A DNA stretch of 55,516 nt from Candidatus Liptonbacteria bacterium (GTDB lineage: Bacteria > Patescibacteriota > Minisyncoccia > UBA6257 > 2-01-FULL-56-20). The notes under the pieces were generated by a model. It searched no databases. It was given only the letters and a program-made list of their open reading frames with translations, and was not told where the DNA came from. The position numbers and the translations under genes were made by a program. The stretch spans positions 1 to 55,516 of the forward strand of contig JACPLI010000016.1 in the NCBI GenBank assembly GCA_016186635.1. Direction: 5' to 3'. Numbering within the stretch: the stretch's first letter is position 1; each line of letters begins with the position of its first letter. Below, in pieces: positions 14,751-21,869 of the stretch.

Positions 14751-16165
14751 TTTTTATTCTTTTGTTTCTTAATTTCAATACCAAGTTCATCTAACTGCGA
14801 CCTTTCCACCTCGGACGGCGCCGTCATCACGGACGTGTACCCGCCCGCGCTCGCGGGAAACGGTATCACTTCGCGGACACTTTTCTCACCCAACGCGGCA
14901 TAGATAAACCGGTCGAACCCGGGCGCGATGCCGCCGTGCGGCGGCGCGCCGTATGCAAAGGCATTCAAGAAATATGAGAATTGCTCTTTTTGTTCCTTAC
15001 TGAAGCCGATGAGGTCAAATATCTTCTCCTGAATCTTCGCCTCGTGAATACGCACGCTCCCGCCGCCCACCTCGAAGCCGTTCAAGACCATGTCGTGCTG
15101 GAGCCCCCGCACCTTCATGGGGTCGGTGTCCAAAAACGGCACGTCATCGGGGTGCGGCGCCGTGAACATGTGATGCGACGGCGCAAACTTTGCCGCGCCG
15201 GAGCCGTGGAAAAAGTCCTCTTTAGTCTGCTCGGTGAAGAGCGGGAAGTCGAGCACCCAGCAAAAGGCAAGCTCGTTGGGGTTGCTTTTGTCCTTGCGCA
15301 AATCCGGTTTGTCGTTGCCGTATTTCGCTTTCGCTTCCTTGTGCGTGAGCCGCGGCCACGGCGTCTGCATGATTTTCTTCTCCGGGAATACGGCGGCGCA
15401 GAGCTTCGTAAATAAGTCCTCGGTGAGGACTAAAATATCCTCCTGCATCACGAAGGACATTTCCATGTCGAGCTGGGTAAACTCGCCATATGCCCGGTCC
15501 GCACGCGGGTCTTCGTCGCGGAAGCACCGCGCAATCTGGAAGTACTTTTCGACGCCCGCAATCATAAGGAGTTGCTTATATTGCTGGGGAGACTGCGGCA
15601 AGGCATAAAACTTTCCATGCTGAAGCCGCGACGGCACAAGGAAGTCGCGCGCGCCTTCCGGCGTGGACTTCGTCAAAATCGGCGTGTCAACTTCCCAAAA
15701 ACCCTTCTCTATTAAGTAGTTCCTGATAAACCGCGCCACCTCGTGCCGCACGCGGAGATTGCGCTGCATCCGCTCCCGCCGCAGGTCAAGATAGCGATAT
15801 TTCATCCGAACCTCCTCGTCCACGTCGTACCCGTCAGAGTCAATAGGAATCGGAGTCGCCTCCGAGGCGCTCATAATTTCGAGCGTTTTTGCACTTACTT
15901 CGTAGTGTCCCGTCGGAGTCTTCTCGTTCGCCATCGCGGGCGGCCGTTTCTTCACTTCACCGGTGACTTTCACGACATACTCAAGCCGCAAGTCATTCGC
16001 ATTTTTTATGCTCGAACCCAGCACCACCTGCGCAATACCGCTCCGGTCCCGGAGGTCAATAAAGACGAGCTTCCCGTGGTCGCGCCGCGCATGCACCCAA
16101 CCCAAGAGAGTTATCTCTTGTCCTTCCTTCTTTACTATGTCTATCGCATAAACTCGATTCTGCAT
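14747..16165 (-). CDS. aspS: Aspartyl-tRNA synthetase without GAD domain
   Basis: A 472-residue class II synthetase charging tRNA-Asp (possibly tRNA-Asn as well). The N-terminal OB fold shows VHARRDHGKLVFIDLRD; motif 2 is CFRDEDPRADRAYGEFTQLD; motif 3 is GIAPGFDRFIYAAL after NAFAYGAPPHGG. In bacterial AspRS a GAD insert of about 130 residues follows YGSDKPDLR. Here YGNDKPDLR passes almost directly to FCWVLDFPLF, so the insert is gone, which explains the short length. I chose the ATG at 16165 (MQNRVYAIDIV) rather than 16210; a TTGAAA-17-GATAAT promoter inside a heptamer array lies 16 nt before it. GatCAB is not in the window, so specificity cannot be judged. Confidence 0.93.
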   Translation of the reverse strand: MQNRVYAIDIVKKEGQEITLLGWVHARRDHGKLVFIDLRDRSGIAQVVLGSSIKNANDLRLEYVVKVTGEVKKRPPAMANEKTPTGHYEVSAKTLEIMSASEATPIPIDSDGYDVDEEVRMKYRYLDLRRERMQRNLRVRHEVARFIRNYLIEKGFWEVDTPILTKSTPEGARDFLVPSRLQHGKFYALPQSPQQYKQLLMIAGVEKYFQIARCFRDEDPRADRAYGEFTQLDMEMSFVMQEDILVLTEDLFTKLCAAVFPEKKIMQTPWPRLTHKEAKAKYGNDKPDLRKDKSNPNELAFCWVLDFPLFTEQTKEDFFHGSGAAKFAPSHHMFTAPHPDDVPFLDTDPMKVRGLQHDMVLNGFEVGGGSVRIHEAKIQEKIFDLIGFSKEQKEQFSYFLNAFAYGAPPHGGIAPGFDRFIYAALGEKSVREVIPFPASAGGYTSVMTAPSEVERSQLDELGIEIKKQKNKK

Positions 16166-16180
16166 GATTGTAGAACTCGA

Positions 16181-16278
16181 AATTATCAATTTCCAATGTT
16201 CAATTTTCAATGAGTGTCCAATGACAAAATTGGATAGTTGAATATTAATTGAAAATTGTGAATTGATACTTGAAAATT
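16181..16278. repeat. Two opposed heptamer arrays between aspS and the mgtC-like gene
   Basis: Left: AATTATC, AATTTCC, AATGTTC, AATTTTC, AATGAGT (16181-16215). Right: GATAGTT, GAATATT, then after a 4-nt slip GAAAATT, GTGAATT, GATACTT, GAAAATT (16233-16278). The arms are roughly complementary. The left array supplies a TTGAAA-N17-GATAAT promoter (16210-16182) for aspS. Confidence 0.7.
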
Positions 16279-16291
16279 ATTGAGTCCAATC

Positions 16292-16300
16292 TGCTATACT
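16292..16300 (+). promoter_or_regulatory. Extended -10 of the mgtC-like gene, leaderless
   Basis: TGC-TATACT, then 8 nt to the ATG at 16309. Confidence 0.55.
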
Positions 16301-16308
16301 ATACCTAA

Positions 16309-16797
16309 ATGCTTGATTTTTCTCAAATGCTTGCACGGTTCGCGGTTGCGCTCGTATTGGGCGCAATTATGGGGCTTGAGCGGGAATCGGCGGGCAAGGA
16401 AGCGGGGGTGCGGACAGGAATGCTCGTCTCGGGAGGCGCGGCGCTCTTCACCATCGCGGGTCTTGCACTCCCCTACCTCCTCGCCGCCAATCCCGAGGCC
16501 GCCCAGGCAATTATCATTAACAATGCTGGGGTCTTCGGCGTCATTGCGAATATCGTCGTGGGCATCGGCTTCATCGGCGGCGGCATCATCATCAAGACCA
16601 CGGAGCATGTGCACGGGCTCACCACCGCGGCGGTGGTCTGGGTTATGGCGGCAATCGGCATGCTTGCCGCGCTCGGACTCACGGAGTTCGCCGCAGTAGC
16701 AACGGTGGTAAGCGCAGGAATGCTTTTTATCCTCCGGAAACTGGGCATCTACGAACTGGTGAAACCGAAAAACGCTCCTACATCGAAGGATGTTTAA
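16309..16797 (+). CDS. MgtC/SapB family membrane protein
   Basis: A 162-residue integral membrane protein. It carries the MgtC/SapB hallmarks: GAIMGLERESAGKEAGVRTGML (cited as GLERE and GVRT), then hydrophobic helices including GVFGVIANIVVGIGFIGGG and LTTAAVVWVMAAIGMLAALG, with AAVATVVSAGML near the end. Members in pathogens affect magnesium adaptation and the F1Fo ATPase or cell envelope; the role in free-living or episymbiotic bacteria is not settled. Four or five membrane spans are likely. It stands alone with its own leaderless-type promoter, and rnpB with its terminator converges on it from the right. Confidence 0.88.
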   Translation: MLDFSQMLARFAVALVLGAIMGLERESAGKEAGVRTGMLVSGGAALFTIAGLALPYLLAANPEAAQAIIINNAGVFGVIANIVVGIGFIGGGIIIKTTEHVHGLTTAAVVWVMAAIGMLAALGLTEFAAVATVVSAGMLFILRKLGIYELVKPKNAPTSKDV

Positions 16798-16798
16798 A

Positions 16799-16836
16799 TA
16801 AAAAGCATCCCGCCCTTCCAATGGAAGAGCGGGATG
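16799..16836 (-). terminator. rnpB terminator
   Basis: Minus strand: CATCCCGC and GCGGGATG arms with CTTCC/GGAAG inside, one mismatch, followed by CTTTTTATT. Also forms the end of the converging mgtC-like transcript. Confidence 0.8.
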
Positions 16837-17282
16837 GCAATTCGGTAAGCCGGATTCTGTGCCTTCGACTTGCGTCGAAGCGGCAATCATTTGTCTGGGG
16901 CCCCGCGTACAATAGATTTTCATCTATCACGCGGCCACGTGATCGCGGAGCGATTCTACGTGGCTTGATTGCTCGCGGGCTCTGGCGACTCAAACCAATG
17001 CTTTCGCATTGGAGTACGGTCTTGCACCCGGTAAGGATTTTGCCGTTTCACTTCCGCTTTCTTATCCCTATAGCGGAATTAAACCAATCTAGCTTGGGAT
17101 AGGGTCTTCCCTCGGGTTTCCCCTCGGGACGTCACTGCTCGCACCTCTAAGCTTGCGCTCGGCGGCTGTTAGCCGCTACGTATACTGGTGAACTAGCATC
17201 TAGAAACTAGCTACTAGCAACCAGCGTGGTGTCCGGACTTTCCTCTCTTCAACTTGCGTCAAAGAGCGACTGCCTGAATTGC
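16837..17282 (-). ncRNA. rnpB: RNase P RNA
   Basis: The catalytic RNA that trims tRNA 5' ends. The minus strand contains the 5' conserved GAGGAAAGTCCGGAC (CR I, near 17240) and the 3' ACAGAATCCGGCTTAC (CR V, near 16858-16843). The outer helix P1 is GCAATTC (17282-17276) with GAATTGC (16843-16837), which sets the ends at about 446 nt. Length and order fit a type A-like bacterial RNase P RNA. One peripheral region (about 17185-17225) contains short CTAG-rich repeats. The promoter and a strong terminator are both visible. Confidence 0.93.
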
Positions 17283-17288
17283 TCTTTT

Positions 17289-17316
17289 TTTATATCAAAT
17301 TAACCATAAAAGTCAA
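17289..17316 (-). promoter_or_regulatory. rnpB promoter
   Basis: TTGACT (17316-17311), 16-nt spacer, TATAAA (17294-17289), about 6 nt before the P1 helix. Canonical spacing for a stable RNA gene. Confidence 0.7.
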
Positions 17317-17357
17317 ATCCACACTTACCCATTCGTACGAATGGGTAAGTGTGGATT
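17316..17357. terminator. Perfect 42-bp palindrome after the RNase H gene
   Basis: Perfect symmetry centred on CGTACG from 17316 to 17357, abutting the RNase H stop codon at 17358 and sharing its first base with the rnpB -35. Confidence 0.8.
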
Positions 17358-17993
17358 CTAGTGAAACCCCAAGTCCGCCGGATTATGCGCCCCGGAAATC
17401 CGGAGTACTTCCCCGCCTTGTTTCTCGAATTCTTTTCGGAGCGCAGCCACCTCGCGCGCGAGCCGGAAGGTTTCTTCGGGCACGTCTTTCTTTATCCGCC
17501 ACTTGCTCCAAAACTCAATCACAAGCTTGCTGTCACCGAACACTTTCTCCACTCCCTCCTGCATCGCAATCTCGAGCGCGTGCTTGCACGCAAGGAGTTC
17601 GCCGTAATTGTTTGTAACTTCCTTTCCCAACGCGTGTTTCTTAAAGCGGTTCAACTCCTCGCGCGGCAATGCCCTGTGCAAAAGATTCTTGCCCTTCTCA
17701 TCTGTCACGCTTACCTCCACCCCTTCCCCGCGCCCCGTGCCTGCGTCGAAGTAAATCCCCGGCGCAAGCTCCTGCACGTGCTTCACCGCATAATCCGCCC
17801 CCAGCGCGAGCCACTTCTCCGCTTCTTCCCTCGCCTTGAATCCCTTGAACCGCGCGCTCTGTTTCCCCAACACCAGTTTTTCCGCCTCGCCCCACCCCTC
17901 GGCAACGCCCTCTCCACCGCCGGGGATGCGCCACGCGTAGTACTTTTTTGACACTTTCTTCTTATCCCCGAAAAGGTTTTGCTCTTTCTTCAT
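17358..17993 (-). CDS. rnhA: Ribonuclease HI with N-terminal hybrid-binding domain
   Basis: A 211-residue enzyme that cuts RNA in RNA-DNA hybrids. Residues about 15-65 (KKYYAWRIPGG, then KLVLGKQSARFKGFKAREEAEKWL) form the RNase H1 N-terminal hybrid-binding (viroplasmin-like) domain. The catalytic domain keeps the acidic residues: D in GIYFDAGTGRG, E in NNYGELLACKHAL, D in VFGDSKLVIEF and D in SGAHNPADLGFH. This two-domain layout is known in eukaryotic RNase H1 and some bacteria. The gene ends right at a long palindrome and is preceded by another hairpin at 18031-18062. Confidence 0.9.
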   Translation of the reverse strand: MKKEQNLFGDKKKVSKKYYAWRIPGGGEGVAEGWGEAEKLVLGKQSARFKGFKAREEAEKWLALGADYAVKHVQELAPGIYFDAGTGRGEGVEVSVTDEKGKNLLHRALPREELNRFKKHALGKEVTNNYGELLACKHALEIAMQEGVEKVFGDSKLVIEFWSKWRIKKDVPEETFRLAREVAALRKEFEKQGGEVLRISGAHNPADLGFH

Positions 17994-18030
17994 AGTGAAT
18001 GGCTTGGGATTCGGGATTCCTCAGTCTGCC

Positions 18031-18062
18031 GAAGTCGAACTTCCTTAGGGAAGTTCGACTTC
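18031..18062. terminator. Hairpin between ZR1 and RNase H genes
   Basis: 14-bp perfect stem GAAGTCGAACTTCC with its complement, loop TTAG. Arms are themselves nearly palindromic, like the hairpin after rpmE. Likely ends the ZR1 transcript. Confidence 0.65.
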
Positions 18063-18075
18063 CAAACATTGATTC

Positions 18076-19815
18076 CTATGCGATTTCCGCATTATAGCAA
18101 GCTTCACAATATACAACCTCCTTCCGCTCCGGCGCGTAGGGCGTCTCGAAAAAAACCTCACAATGACCATTACCATGACTATGACGAACAGAATTCTTCC
18201 AACTCCCGTTTTCTGAAGCTGCACCGCCACACATACATTTTCGCGTCCACAGCTTCCGCGGCAAGCGCAACTCAAGCCGCCGGCGATAGCGGCATTCGGG
18301 GCACAATCGGGGAACTGGAATCATACTGCGGCGGTAAAAATCCAGTTCGGCTTGCACAATATTGTAGTTTCGCTTGCATTGCACGCACGCGAGCGCTTCT
18401 TTCACGATTGAGTCGGGGATGTCTTTGATATTGTCGGGGATGTTTTCGGGTTTTAATGTTTCTTTCCCGAACGTGCCCGGCACAAGGTCTTCCCATTTGT
18501 ACCCCTTCGTCAATGCCTCCTCCTTCGTGAGCGGCATATAGATATTCCCCTGCGTTTCGTTATACCCGAAGGGTGAGAGCTGGGGCGGGAAAAACTCGCC
18601 GTATTCCCCCGTCTCTTTCATGTGCGCGATAATGCGATTCTTGAGCGCCGCGTATTCACTCTCCTCGTATCGTTTGTTGAAAATTGCATACTTCCCTTGC
18701 TTTATGCCCACGCAGCCGAAAAGGTTCTCGGAGTTGTGGCACGAATCGCAGTATTCGAGATGTGAATTGTCGTAGCTCAAGTGCGTGAACTTCACATCGT
18801 ACGCATGGATGAGCGCATGGCACTCGTAGTTCAACTCGCATGCGAACCCGTAATGGTACGAGTCCATTGTGCTTTTCACGTCCGGCGCGATAATACCATA
18901 CCTCGTATCTTCTGCCTTGTCTGCATCAAAAATATGATGCGCGTTTTTAGAATTGAAAATCGAATTACCCGACACATTCACCGATTTTTCAATGACTGCG
19001 AATTTATGGAGAGCTTGTTTTTCCAGTACTTCCCTGAAACGTGCGTGAAGTTTTTCACGCGCTCCGAAAGAACCGAATCGGAGTTCTTCAACCTTCCTTG
19101 CATATTCCTCCTTCGGATATTGCTCGTTCAAAATGCAGTACTGCTTGTTACGCAAATTCCAGCACAACACGCAATTCGAGCACCCGCGCAAATCGTAGGA
19201 GTAAAAGCAATCCGTGCAATCTTTGAGCAATACGCCGAACTGGCAATTAAAAATCCTTGCGGAGTTCACGCATTCATAGCACAATTCCGCGCCTCCCTCC
19301 ACACTCGCGAGATAGCAATCCATACAATCCTTCGACTGCTTCCACACGTTCGCCGAGTGCATGATGTTTTCCGAATCGAACGTACTGAAACTCAAATAGC
19401 AATTCCGGTTGTTGCTCGAGTGGTTTGTGTACTCCGAATTCACGCTGTTTTTGGTAAGGAGCGCAATGCGGGGCACTTGAAGCTGAAGTTTCTGCCATTG
19501 CTCGAAAAAGGGCTTTGAAAAATCAAAGTCGCGTCCGTAATCAAACCCTGTCCACTTGTCGGACCAAAAACAAGGCGGGCAATACACCTTGAAGGGCTTG
19601 TTCGGAGAATAAATCGTTACCGTGCTTTTCTTGCAGAGGTCACAATTCCGGCGGTAGAGCACGCGTTCGTTCCGCCACGCATACCTCCTACGCTGGCGGC
19701 ACTCCGGGCACCGCACGGGCGCAGGCACATCGAACTTCTCATAAAAGCCAATGTCGTCTTGCTCGATCGGGAATTGGGCGGCGCATTCTTTGCAAATTCT
19801 AGTTTCTGGAATCAT
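18076..19815 (-). CDS. Cysteine-rich twin-zinc-ribbon repeat protein, paralog 1 (ZR1)
   Basis: A 579-residue member of a four-copy family in this window. N-terminal zinc ribbons: C8-x2-C11 with CPEC (C36/C39), then CDLC (58-61) with CPPC (79-82). A middle region of about 350 residues has many CxxC pairs (CMDC, CYEC, CTDC, CSNCVLC, CDSC), SKNAH and NSENLFGC motifs and two copies of a NLRNKQYCILNEQY-like segment followed by KEEY; it may be a beta-solenoid, an inference. The C-terminus repeats the ribbon (CVQC, F-Y, PRLCPECRYRRRLE), then CMCG and the family tail YAPERKEVVYCEACYNAE. The N-terminal part resembles a probable zinc-ribbon family (CxxC...P.RCPECR). No signal peptide. Function unknown. 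Promoter TTGGTA-17-TATATT sits 10 nt before the ATG. Confidence 0.75.
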   Translation of the reverse strand: MIPETRICKECAAQFPIEQDDIGFYEKFDVPAPVRCPECRQRRRYAWRNERVLYRRNCDLCKKSTVTIYSPNKPFKVYCPPCFWSDKWTGFDYGRDFDFSKPFFEQWQKLQLQVPRIALLTKNSVNSEYTNHSSNNRNCYLSFSTFDSENIMHSANVWKQSKDCMDCYLASVEGGAELCYECVNSARIFNCQFGVLLKDCTDCFYSYDLRGCSNCVLCWNLRNKQYCILNEQYPKEEYARKVEELRFGSFGAREKLHARFREVLEKQALHKFAVIEKSVNVSGNSIFNSKNAHHIFDADKAEDTRYGIIAPDVKSTMDSYHYGFACELNYECHALIHAYDVKFTHLSYDNSHLEYCDSCHNSENLFGCVGIKQGKYAIFNKRYEESEYAALKNRIIAHMKETGEYGEFFPPQLSPFGYNETQGNIYMPLTKEEALTKGYKWEDLVPGTFGKETLKPENIPDNIKDIPDSIVKEALACVQCKRNYNIVQAELDFYRRSMIPVPRLCPECRYRRRLELRLPRKLWTRKCMCGGAASENGSWKNSVRHSHGNGHCEVFFETPYAPERKEVVYCEACYNAEIA

Positions 19816-19818
19816 AAG

Positions 19819-19901
19819 CGATGCTAATATACAAATTCATACTAATAATACCAATTGAATTTCATTCGCATAATTAGTATCCATTAGCATATTGGCATCG
19901 G
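19819..19901. repeat. Opposed ATTNGYAT-type repeats between ZR1 and ZR2
   Basis: Left half (minus reading) and right half (plus reading) both carry ATTAGTAT, ATTAGCAT and ATTGG motifs at roughly 8-10 bp intervals, making a long imperfect inverted repeat. It also supplies ZR1's TTGGTA-17-TATATT promoter (19854-19826). Confidence 0.55.
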
Positions 19902-21740
19902 TTATAGTATCTCCGCATTATAGCAACTTTCGCAGTACACAGTTTCCTTCCGCTCCGGCGCGTAGGGCGTCTCGAGTTCGTTCGGGCACGACGCGTCGCC
20001 ATGAAAATGTGCGGCAGTATTTTTATAGCCACTTGTTCCTTGTTCCTTGTTACTTGTTCCTTTATTGCAACTGCAACGCCGATGCCACAATTTCAGAGGA
20101 TTCCTTTGGGCAAGCCGCTCATAATGGCGGCAGTTGGGACAGAGGCGTGGGAGTGGAACATTCCTACTCTTATAATATTGAAGCTCCTCGCGCAAAACCC
20201 TGAATGCAGTGGTGCATTGATGTTTACATAAACCGTTATGCGCGCACCCAATCACCTCATCGCACACTGAATCATCAGCATCCTTGATGTGGTCAGCTAA
20301 ATCCTCGGGATTCTTCGTAACAGAATAATGCTTCGCGTCCGGTTTTCTCCACCGATATCCGCGCGAATCTACCTCTTTCTCCGTAAGCGAAAAGTATTCT
20401 TGCGCAAGCGTTTCGTTATACGCGAACGGCGAAAATTCGATGGGAAAAAACTCCCCGTACTTGTATTCGATTACCTTGTCGCTTGATCCTTGTCGCGTGT
20501 TGCTGATATACGGCACCTCGTCCATATGCGCGATAATCTTCGGCGCAAGCGCCTCATATTCTTCCTTTGAGTATTGCCGATTCAAGATGCAATACTGCTT
20601 ATTGCGGATTCCCACGCATCCGAAAAGATGAGAGGAAGACCCGCAGTTGGCGCTATACTGCACATCGTGATTATGCCCATCAAACCCGTGAATGTTGAAT
20701 CGCACAAAAGAACTATGCGCGCTTCCAGTCCCCTGACATTCGTATAAAAGTTCGGAGTTGATACCGAGGTAGGTAAGGTCCATCGCATCTCTCGTGGTAA
20801 GAATCCGAAACGCGAACTTCACATTCTCGATGTCGTGACTGCTGAAACACACGCGTGCATTTTTCGAATTAATGAGGTCGTTCCCCGTGCAATTTGAGCA
20901 ATTAAGAATTATCGCGTACTTATGGAGGGCGTTTCGTATCGCCGCTAAGAACTCTTCGTAGAGACTCACCGATATTTTGTAGCTCCCAAAGTCAATTTTG
21001 TTGATCTCTCTTTTATATTCCTCTTTCGTGCAGGGGGCATTCTTGATATAAAACTCTTTATTGCGAAGATTGGTGCACATGAAACAGTTGCGGCAATTTA
21101 CGCAGTCATAGAGATACCGAGAGTCCAGACAACTGCGGGAGAAATAAATGAAATCGCAATTATAGTTCTTATATCCAAGCATACCTTGAAACACATTCTC
21201 TGATTCCACCACGTCAAAGCTGTCGAAGACCGAGCGCGATGTATCAATATCTTTCGAGTAAAACACGTCTTCCGAGCTCAAGAGAGAATAGGAAAGATAT
21301 ATGCGGGTAGAATCGCGCAGCATATTCCCGCCGTAGGGAGAATGGGTAGAGTTGGTAACATATAAATTCCGCTGGGGGACATCGGTAAAAAGAGCGCGCC
21401 ACTGCTCAAAAAAACTCTTATTCCAGTCGTACGGACGACCATGCTGCATTGCGTCCCATTTGTCCGATGCATAACACTCCACGCAATACACCGCATAAGG
21501 GGCTTGGGGTGCGAATGCGGAAAAAACGGCGACGCTACATAGGTCGCAATTCCGTTTGTAGAGACAACGCTCATTTCTCCACACTAACCGCCGCACGAGC
21601 CGGCACTCCGGGCACCATGTGGGAGGCGGGACCTTGATTTTTTTATAGAAATCGAAGTCCTCCGGTTCTATGACAAAATCTTTTTTGCAGTTTTGGCACT
21701 TCCGTTGTTCGGAGTTATTCATTCTCATCATCATACTCAT
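19902..21740 (-). CDS. Cysteine-rich twin-zinc-ribbon repeat protein, paralog 2 (ZR2)
   Basis: A 612-residue paralog of ZR1. N-terminus: CQNC, WCPECRLVRRLVWRNERCLY, RNCDLC, YCVEC. The middle has DCVNCRNCFMCTNLRNKEFY and LFGCVGIRNKQYCILNRQYS plus KEEY, and SSEDVFYSKD and NSKNARVCFSS motifs. C-terminus: CAHNGLCKHQCTTAF, F-x-x-L-x-YY, PRLCPNCRHYERL, the CSCN knuckle and tail YAPERKETVYCESCYNAE. A stretch near residue 565 (CNKGTSNKEQGTS) is encoded by an ACAAGNN heptamer array that is in frame. Several ATGs cluster at the start (MSMMMRMNN), so the exact start is uncertain. Function unknown; likely a metal-binding protein with the same role as its neighbours. Confidence 0.75.
   Translation of the reverse strand: MSMMMRMNNSEQRKCQNCKKDFVIEPEDFDFYKKIKVPPPTWCPECRLVRRLVWRNERCLYKRNCDLCSVAVFSAFAPQAPYAVYCVECYASDKWDAMQHGRPYDWNKSFFEQWRALFTDVPQRNLYVTNSTHSPYGGNMLRDSTRIYLSYSLLSSEDVFYSKDIDTSRSVFDSFDVVESENVFQGMLGYKNYNCDFIYFSRSCLDSRYLYDCVNCRNCFMCTNLRNKEFYIKNAPCTKEEYKREINKIDFGSYKISVSLYEEFLAAIRNALHKYAIILNCSNCTGNDLINSKNARVCFSSHDIENVKFAFRILTTRDAMDLTYLGINSELLYECQGTGSAHSSFVRFNIHGFDGHNHDVQYSANCGSSSHLFGCVGIRNKQYCILNRQYSKEEYEALAPKIIAHMDEVPYISNTRQGSSDKVIEYKYGEFFPIEFSPFAYNETLAQEYFSLTEKEVDSRGYRWRKPDAKHYSVTKNPEDLADHIKDADDSVCDEVIGCAHNGLCKHQCTTAFRVLREELQYYKSRNVPLPRLCPNCRHYERLAQRNPLKLWHRRCSCNKGTSNKEQGTSGYKNTAAHFHGDASCPNELETPYAPERKETVYCESCYNAEIL
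20030..20064. repeat. Heptamer array inside ZR2
   Basis: On the plus strand CACTTGT, TCCTTGT, TCCTTGT, TACTTGT, TCCTTTA in perfect 7-bp phase; coding strand units ACAAGNN. Encodes a Gly/Ser/Asn/Lys/Gln linker between two cysteine motifs. Confidence 0.8.
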
Positions 21741-21758
21741 TCCCCTAAAAAAATTCCC

Positions 21759-21788
21759 TATTCTCTAATTCGCGCGAATTAGAGAATA
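21759..21788. terminator. Perfect 30-bp palindrome between ZR3 and ZR2
   Basis: Perfect symmetry centred on CGCGCG, followed on the minus strand by GGGAATTTTTTT. Likely terminator of ZR3, placed just upstream of ZR2. Confidence 0.75.
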
Positions 21789-21839
21789 AGAGAACATAAT
21801 CACATAATTAGGCAAGCTCTCTTTAATAACAACTCTCGT

Positions 21840-21859
21840 CCCTCGACGTACTCAGGGTG
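21840..21859. repeat. Dispersed CCCTCGAC-CTCAGGGT palindromic element, copy 1
   Basis: CCCTCGACGTACTCAGGGTG in the ZR3-ZR2 spacer. A related element lies in frame inside the secreted protein gene at 48008-48031. Confidence 0.5.
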
Positions 21860-21869
21860 AAAACTTTTC

